Assembly (NCBI GenBank): GCA_023139225.1
Contig: JAGLNZ010000096.1
Span: 1 to 10,631, forward strand
Length of the DNA: 10,631 nt
Reading direction: 5' to 3'
From: Desulfobacula sp.
GTDB taxonomy: Bacteria > Desulfobacterota > Desulfobacteria > Desulfobacterales > Desulfobacteraceae
Shown here in pieces: positions 6,816 through 10,631 of this stretch. The translations under genes and the position numbers were made by a program. The stretch's first letter is position 1. Every line of letters begins with the position of its first letter. Under the pieces are notes generated by a model. It searched no databases. It was not told where the DNA came from and worked only from the letters and a program-made list of their open reading frames with translations.

Positions 6816-7256
6816 TTATGACCCACCTCTCATCAACCAACCTGTAGTATTTGGGAAATCAACACCCGTAGCATAACCGGTATTTAAGGCTTCAGTGGGT
6901 GTTGTTCCGGCAGCAGCAAATTGATAAATTGAATTATCATCCGGAGTCCCGGAAGTCATTGACGATCTACCGGCAATGTATAAGGCTACATTTGGGTCCG
7001 CTTTAAAACTTACGGCAGTCGCACACATTACTTGGCCGATCAATGGGGTACCTGTACTAAAACCGCCAGCAGTAGCGACGCCAGAATAAGTAACCCAGCT
7101 GTTTTGAGAAACACCGATAGCAAGTACACCAGGACCGCCACCAGTAGCGTCGGTTAATGTGATTACCCTTTTCCCTCCAGAAAGGGCACTATCATCTGCA
7201 AAAACGGGTGAGGCAATTAAAGCTATCATGCATATGGCAAAAAAAATCTTTCTCAT
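6816..7256 (-). CDS. Small Sec-exported protein in the position of Geobacter PilA-C/Spc
   Basis: A 146-aa protein with a classic Sec signal peptide (MRK, hydrophobic 4-19, VFA cleavage after Ala20), leaving a mature protein of about 126 residues. The mature part is rich in Gly, Thr, Ala and Ser, looks beta-stranded, and has a single Cys (78), a VALYIAGRSS strand (about 90-99) and an SIYQFAAAG segment. It lies 58 nt downstream of a short pilin. In Geobacter the equivalent gene encodes PilA-C (Spc), which stabilises the short PilA-N and forms a heterodimeric filament subunit with it. Size, signal peptide, gene order and the overall Gly/Thr/Ser-rich beta character fit that role; I have not aligned it, so homology is inferred. 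The start has an AGGAGA site 8 nt upstream. The gene is followed by a strong terminator. Confidence 0.7.
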   Translation of the reverse strand: MRKIFFAICMIALIASPVFADDSALSGGKRVITLTDATGGGPGVLAIGVSQNSWVTYSGVATAGGFSTGTPLIGQVMCATAVSFKADPNVALYIAGRSSMTSGTPDDNSIYQFAAAGTTPTEALNTGYATGVDFPNTTGWLMRGGS

Positions 7257-7279
7257 TTGTTTATCTCCTATAATAAAAA

Positions 7280-7297
7280 TTTAAAATGGATTTTAAA
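7280..7297 (-). repeat. AT-only inverted repeat between pilin and the PilA-C-like gene
   Basis: TTTAAAAT-GG-ATTTTAAA (8-bp arms, 2-nt centre; a 7-bp stem with a 4-nt loop in RNA) lies in the 58-nt gap. On the minus strand it is followed shortly by TTTTT. It could act as a weak attenuator or RNA-processing and stability element setting the ratio of pilin to its partner, but such repeats are common in AT-rich spacers. Confidence 0.35.
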
Positions 7298-7314
7298 ATA
7301 ATAATTCTCATCAA

Positions 7315-7533
7315 TTAGTGAGGATAATGATCGTATTCTGCATAATAACCGCCAGCTTCGTTCTTTACATTTTTAACATCACTGATGGCCTGGGTGTTAA
7401 AAGATCTGGCTCGGTACTTTGTAAACTGAGGAACAGCAATTGCTGCAAGGATACCAATGATTGCAATAACAATCATGAGCTCAATCAAAGTAAAACCCTT
7501 TTGGTTTCTTTTTTGTCTTAGCCAATTAAACAT
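7315..7533 (-). CDS. pilA: Short type IVa major pilin (PilA-N type)
   Basis: A 72-aa prepilin. The 13-residue basic leader ends in KG, and the prepilin peptidase site is G13|F14, giving N-methyl-Phe1. The mature N-terminal helix [20 protein letters not shown] carries Glu5 and Pro22, the hallmarks of type IVa pilins. The mature protein is only 59 residues, with no C-terminal globular domain or disulfide loop, like the 61-residue PilA of Geobacter sulfurreducens. Aromatics fall at mature positions 1, 24, 27, 32, 50, 51, 54 and 57 (8 of 59), plus His56 and His59. It is the subunit of an inner-membrane-assembled filament, probably together with the exported protein encoded next. The ATG has a very strong GGAGGTGA site. 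No pilus assembly genes (pilB, pilC, pilD, pilS, pilR) are in the window. Among short pseudopilins it could also serve a secretion system. Confidence 0.95.
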   Translation of the reverse strand: MFNWLRQKRNQKGFTLIELMIVIAIIGILAAIAVPQFTKYRARSFNTQAISDVKNVKNEAGGYYAEYDHYPH

Positions 7534-7608
7534 TCGTCACCTCCATTGTTTTGTTTAAATTATTTGTTTTTTGATTTATCTTAAGATCATCTTTGTAGAT
7601 TCTATAAT

Positions 7609-7623
7609 TCAAGAAGGATGCCA
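7609..7623 (-). promoter_or_regulatory. Candidate sigma54 (RpoN) promoter of the pilin gene
   Basis: On the minus strand TGGCAT-N5-TTGA matches the spacing of the sigma54 consensus TGGCAC-N5-TTGC. The GG at -25/-24 is intact, but -12 is A instead of the usual C, which weakens the call. Transcription would start near 7597, giving a leader of about 64 nt. Pilin genes in Geobacter and Pseudomonas are known to use RpoN with the activator PilR. No convincing sigma70 promoter was seen for the pilin. Confidence 0.42.
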
Positions 7624-7715
7624 TTGCCTATTAAAAAAAATAGTTTTTCCAACACATTGATTTTAATAGTTTTTTTTTAATTTCCAAAAAACGACCTCAT
7701 TTTGATTCCTGAATA

Positions 7716-7729
7716 AACAAAATTTTGTT
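7716..7729. promoter_or_regulatory. 14-bp palindrome, candidate activator site
   Basis: AACAAAATTTTGTT is a perfect palindrome. It lies about 120-130 bp upstream of the predicted pilin transcription start, where enhancer-binding proteins of the NtrC/PilR class bind, and about 105 bp upstream of the plus-strand TATAAT box. It lacks the GTGTC core of Pseudomonas PilR sites, so the bound factor, if any, is unknown. Confidence 0.3.
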
Positions 7730-7811
7730 ACAATTTTTGAATCTTTTTTCCAAATTTTGTCATCCTCCATCAAAAATAATAAAAACAGCCCTCCACCAAT
7801 GAAAATTTATA

Positions 7812-7840
7812 AAAACACTTTTCATTCTCTTTTATATAAT
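7812..7840 (+). promoter_or_regulatory. Candidate sigma70 promoter for the UbiA-like/GT9 genes
   Basis: A perfect -10 TATAAT (7835-7840) lies 64 bp before the ATG at 7905. The 17-nt-spaced -35 is poor (AAAACA, 3 of 6). No clear Shine-Dalgarno precedes the gene; the nearest purine-rich stretch is AGGAAA about 14 nt upstream. Confidence 0.4.
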
Positions 7841-7904
7841 GATAGACTCGGTTGTCTTTTCAATCTATATCATGGCCATAATTTTAGGAAATTTTTAACC
7901 TGTT

Positions 7905-8783
7905 ATGAAATATGACACACCAGCCTTCCGATCTGATTTAAAAAACTTTCTTATTCTGTTACGCCCGTACCAATGGATTAAAAATCTATTATTGTTTTCA
8001 CCCTTATTCTTTTCCGGAAACCTTGTTGATCAATCCTTCTATATCACCGGTCTTGGAGTTTGTGTCTTCAGCCTGGTATCCGGTCTTGGATACATCTTAA
8101 ATGACTGGATCGACAGGGACAATGACCGGTTTCATCCTAAAAAAAAACACCGGCCTTTTTGCAGTGGATCTATAACAGGCCTTAGCGCTGCTCTTTTTTC
8201 CGGAGGCGTTCTTTTTATCATCATCATTTGTGTAACCCGATTTCATTTTCCTTTAGCATTTATTTATTATCTTCTGTCTTATATGGCTTTAACAGCAGTC
8301 TACAGTCTTTATTTGAAACAAATTGTTATCCTTGAAATCTTTTCTGTTGCCTTTGGATTTGTTCTAAGAATTCTGGCTGGTGGTGCTGTTTGCAATATTA
8401 AAATTTCAAGCTGGTTGTTTTTAACCGTATTTTTCATTGCCATGATGATTTCAATCGCCAAGCGGTTGAACGAATTAAAAGAACTGGGGAAGGACGACGC
8501 AATCTTGCACAGAAAAAGCCAGATCGGATATTCCTTAATGTATTTAAACAGCATGCTATGGGCTTGCGGAAGCGTCACTCTGGTGGTTTATTCCCTTTAT
8601 GCGGTGGAACATGGCAGTCTGGTAATTTTTTCTGTTCTGCCGGCTTCCTACGGTATTTTCAGATTTATTTATTTAGCTGATCTTGGAAGGGGCAGCGACC
8701 CCATCAAAACACTTTTTTCCGACAGACAGCTTTTATTAACAACTCTGAGTTTTTTATTCGTTTTGACTTTTGTGATATACTGA
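7905..8783 (+). CDS. UbiA-superfamily prenyltransferase, decaprenyl-phosphate phosphoribosyltransferase-like
   Basis: A 292-aa membrane protein with about eight or nine helices. The start LLRPYQWIKNLLLFSPLFFSG (from residue 18) and the Asp-rich motif NDxxDxxxD (Asn66 to Asp74), followed by RFHPKKKHRP (75-84), match the UbiA branch that includes mycobacterial DPPR synthase (Rv3806c), which has a comparable NDxxD...HPxKxxRP segment. A second conserved cytoplasmic segment, AKRLNELKELG (about 185-195), also fits. DPPR synthases join polyprenyl phosphate with phosphoribosyl pyrophosphate to make a lipid-linked pentose donor. A quinone-type UbiA role is less likely because this motif set is specific to the DPPRS-like branch. 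The GT9 gene follows after 2 nt, so the pair probably makes surface glycan. The donor lipid could also feed the GT-C enzyme of the neighbouring pilin cluster; that link is inference. Confidence 0.85.
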   Translation: MKYDTPAFRSDLKNFLILLRPYQWIKNLLLFSPLFFSGNLVDQSFYITGLGVCVFSLVSGLGYILNDWIDRDNDRFHPKKKHRPFCSGSITGLSAALFSGGVLFIIIICVTRFHFPLAFIYYLLSYMALTAVYSLYLKQIVILEIFSVAFGFVLRILAGGAVCNIKISSWLFLTVFFIAMMISIAKRLNELKELGKDDAILHRKSQIGYSLMYLNSMLWACGSVTLVVYSLYAVEHGSLVIFSVLPASYGIFRFIYLADLGRGSDPIKTLFSDRQLLLTTLSFLFVLTFVIY

Positions 8784-8785
8784 AC

Positions 8786-9862
8786 ATGATACGTTCAATT
8801 CAAATAATCAAAAAAATGGATCGTATCATTGGTCCCTTTCTGCTCAGAATACTGCCCAAAGAGCCTGACAAGAAAAAAAAAGTTGATCATCCAAAAAAGA
8901 TATTGATCATCAGACCCGGCGGTATGGGTGATGCCATACTTTTACTTCCTGTTTTAAAAGCTGTTTCAAAAAAATCAAAATATACAAGAATCGATATTCT
9001 GTGCGAGCCGAGGAATCAAGGTGTTTTCCATGCCGTCCCTTTTATAAATAATATTTTGTCTTACAAAAATCTGCCCGATCTCATTTCAGTATTTAAGAAA
9101 AGGTATGATATTATAATTGATACCGAGCAATCTCATTTTTTAACTGCCATTGTTACCCGAGTGCTTAAGGCGGATTTAAAATCGGGATTTCGTGTTAATG
9201 GCAGGCAAAAAATGTATACCATGTCAGTACCTTACCGGCATGATGTTTATGAGGCTGAATCATTCTGGAATCTTGTAAGCACAACATTGAATTTAAAAGA
9301 ACCTTTTTCATGGGGCTTCCCATATTTCAAACAGGTAAAAATCAATCCTTCAGATAATATTTTCAAAAAAAAATATGTATGCCTTTTCCCCGGAGCAACA
9401 ATTGATGAGCGATTGTGGCCTGAAGAACGATGGGTCAAGGTTATTGACTGGCTAACACAGTTTGGGTGGAGTTGTGTTCTTCTGGGCGGCAAAAAGGAAA
9501 TTGATCAATGCAGAGCCATTATCCAAAATTGTAAAACCGGGAATTTAACAAACCTGTGTGGGCAACTGACAATTCTTGAAACAACCAAAGTGCTTGAAAA
9601 TGCGTCTTTATTATTAAGCACAGATTCAGGCATTCTTCATCTTGGCGTACTCAGCAATGTTTCAACAATTTCTCTTTTTGGATCGGGAATAGCTGCCAAG
9701 TGGGCTCCAAAAGGGAATAATCATACCGTCATCAATAAAAAACTCAAATGCAGTCCATGTACAAAATTCGGAACAACCCTTCCTTGCCCGAATAATTATG
9801 AGTGTATGCTGCGTATCAGCTCAGAAGATGTTGTTAATGCTATACAAACACGGCTTAAATGA
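8786..9862 (+). CDS. Glycosyltransferase family 9 (ADP-heptose:LPS heptosyltransferase-like)
   Basis: A 358-aa GT-B enzyme. The N-terminal Rossmann start is KILIIRPGGMGDAILLLPVL (about 38-57), the GT9 signature with the G-x-GD catalytic loop. The C-terminal domain opens with LFPGATIDERLWPEERW, close to the GA--K-WP pattern of heptosyltransferases, and contains STDSGILHLG (278-287) for nucleotide-sugar binding, with Asp280, Ser281, Gly282 and His285. Near the C terminus are four cysteines (322, 325, 334, 340) in a CxxC-x8-C-x5-C layout, found in many GT9 members and possibly metal-binding. Likely role: transfer of a heptose or related sugar in LPS core or another surface glycan on the cytoplasmic face. 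It follows the UbiA-like gene with 2 nt between and no obvious ribosome binding site, so translation is probably coupled. Met11 is an alternative start. Confidence 0.92.
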   Translation: MIRSIQIIKKMDRIIGPFLLRILPKEPDKKKKVDHPKKILIIRPGGMGDAILLLPVLKAVSKKSKYTRIDILCEPRNQGVFHAVPFINNILSYKNLPDLISVFKKRYDIIIDTEQSHFLTAIVTRVLKADLKSGFRVNGRQKMYTMSVPYRHDVYEAESFWNLVSTTLNLKEPFSWGFPYFKQVKINPSDNIFKKKYVCLFPGATIDERLWPEERWVKVIDWLTQFGWSCVLLGGKKEIDQCRAIIQNCKTGNLTNLCGQLTILETTKVLENASLLLSTDSGILHLGVLSNVSTISLFGSGIAAKWAPKGNNHTVINKKLKCSPCTKFGTTLPCPNNYECMLRISSEDVVNAIQTRLK

Positions 9863-9881
9863 TAACGTATAATATTCCTGT

Positions 9882-10631
9882 TCATTTACCTGACAGCCTT
9901 TCAAACAAATATTTTATTATTGGTTTAAGCTCACAACTGATTTGTTCATTAGATAAGCGAATTTTTTTTTGCACTGCTCTTCTTTTAGGGATAATTTTCC
10001 AACAATATTTAAATGCGTCAGCTTTCCCTTTGAGATAAGGCTTCCATTGTTTATGCATAACACAAAAATAAAAAGCCGCAGAAATCTCATAAAGAATTCT
10101 TTGCGGAAAATTTCTGATTATAAAAAAAGCTGGTATATTAATCAGCCAAACCCAAATATTATTTCTTGAAAAATAATAGACCGAGGTGTAACTCAAAGTT
10201 CCGATTGATCTGTTTACATCATGATACGCAATAGCATCAGGCGCGTAATAACATTTCCACCCGGAAAGCCAGGCCCGCATATTTAAATCCGTATCCTCAT
10301 GATTTAGAAAAAAAATGTTTTGAAAAAACCCAATGTCTTCTATCATCTTTCTTTTGTATAGTGCTGCTGCTGCACAAACACCATCCATTTTGATTGATTT
10401 GAAAAATTTTTTACAAGATTGGTATTCACCAACTTTTGTTCCTGTAAAGGCGGTTGTAAATTGATCGCCAATACTATCTATTTTTTCAGTATTGGTGATG
10501 ATAATTTTTGAAGAGCAGAACCCGACTTGATTTGAGGTTTTGATCATTTTGACCATACACTCAAGCCAGAATTTATCCAACACGACATCATTATTTATCA
10601 ATGCAATGTATTTACCTGAAGATTCTTTAAA
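9882..10631 (-). CDS. Glycosyltransferase family 2 (rhamnosyltransferase-like), 5' end outside the window
   Basis: The reading frame is open to the right edge, giving 249 residues in the window. The first ten (FKESSGKYIA) lead straight into LINNDVVLD, the family's nucleotide-sugar/metal site (the DxD equivalent NND at window residues 13-15). A TTG at 10601-10599 is therefore an internal Leu, not the start. Further motifs: DGVCAAAALYKRKMIEDIGFF (acceptor region) and the catalytic HEDTDLNMRAWLSGWK (from residue 111), with the general-base Asp of the ED-D motif. A hydrophobic C-terminal helix pair (about 155-190) probably attaches it to the membrane. About 90-100 N-terminal residues (first Rossmann strand, AxNxG motif) are missing. 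Such GT2 enzymes add rhamnose or other sugars to O-antigen or related glycans. It converges on the GT9 gene with a 19-nt gap and no visible terminator. Confidence 0.9.
   Translation of the reverse strand, partial: FKESSGKYIALINNDVVLDKFWLECMVKMIKTSNQVGFCSSKIIITNTEKIDSIGDQFTTAFTGTKVGEYQSCKKFFKSIKMDGVCAAAALYKRKMIEDIGFFQNIFFLNHEDTDLNMRAWLSGWKCYYAPDAIAYHDVNRSIGTLSYTSVYYFSRNNIWVWLINIPAFFIIRNFPQRILYEISAAFYFCVMHKQWKPYLKGKADAFKYCWKIIPKRRAVQKKIRLSNEQISCELKPIIKYLFERLSGK

Larger units (their letters stand above)
7534..7904. other. 371-bp divergent intergenic region between pilin and UbiA-like gene
   Basis: No coding sequence is evident. Moving rightward it holds the pilin leader (about 64 nt, with palindrome ATCTTAAGAT at 7578-7587), a sigma54-like promoter (7609-7623), repeated A/T tracts including two AATAGTTTTT copies 26 bp apart (7639 and 7665), a 10-bp A/T inverted repeat (TTAAAAAAAA at 7631-7640, TTTTTTTTAA at 7671-7680), a 14-bp palindrome (7716-7729) and a TATAAT box (7835-7840) facing the plus-strand genes. 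Confidence 0.7.

Noticed and set aside
7525..7545. Six-codon upstream frame (ATGGAGGTGACGAATGTT) overlapping the pilin start
   Set aside because: Its ATG sits inside the pilin Shine-Dalgarno region and has no ribosome binding site of its own; chance overlap is the simplest reading.
7631..7680. TTAAAAAAAA...TTTTTTTTAA as a bidirectional terminator
   Set aside because: The arms pair but contain only A and T with a 30-nt loop; more likely just A/T tracts of the promoter region.
10599..10601. TTG as start of the GT2 gene
   Set aside because: The frame stays open upstream to the window edge and encodes family-typical residues just before NNDV, so the TTG is an internal Leu codon.

Overview
The window looks like an AT-rich chromosomal segment of a Gram-negative deltaproteobacterium, most likely a Desulfobacterales-type sulfate reducer. 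That assignment is inferred from protein style and gene order: a very short type IV pilin of the Geobacter/Desulfuromonas kind followed by a small secreted protein, heptosyltransferase-like enzymes and lipoproteins. No rRNA or other marker fixes the taxonomy. I saw no tRNA, rRNA, CRISPR array or insertion sequence.

Left part (1-2431, minus strand). A toxin-antitoxin pair (Phd/YefM-type antitoxin, then RelE/ParE-type toxin, overlapping by 11 nt) lies downstream of coaBC, the bifunctional coenzyme A synthesis gene. coaBC is translationally coupled (TAATG) to an upstream lipoprotein of unknown function. A good sigma70-type promoter precedes the lipoprotein gene.

Centre (2546-7533, minus strand). 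This is a pilin-centred cluster. In transcription order it holds: a short type IVa pilin (72 aa, 59 aa mature, rich in aromatics); a small Sec-exported protein in the place of Geobacter PilA-C/Spc; a strong intrinsic terminator; an ABC ATPase; an ABC-2 permease; a membrane-anchored TPR-like protein; and a polytopic GT-C glycosyltransferase with a TPR tail (TMTC-like). The last four genes are tightly packed (ATGA overlap, TGATG overlap, 19-nt gap) and form one operon. The gene content resembles, from memory, the region downstream of pilA in Geobacter. The likely theme is making, modifying and exporting a minimal pilin filament; the function of the ABC/TPR/GT-C module is not established.

Right part (7534-10631). 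A 371-bp divergent intergenic region holds a candidate sigma54 promoter for the pilin, an upstream 14-bp palindrome, A/T tracts and a candidate sigma70 promoter for the plus-strand genes. These are a UbiA-superfamily prenyltransferase resembling decaprenyl-phosphate phosphoribosyltransferases and a GT9 (heptosyltransferase-like) glycosyltransferase, 2 nt apart. A GT2 glycosyltransferase, cut off by the window edge, converges on them from the right. This side looks like the start of a cell-surface polysaccharide region.
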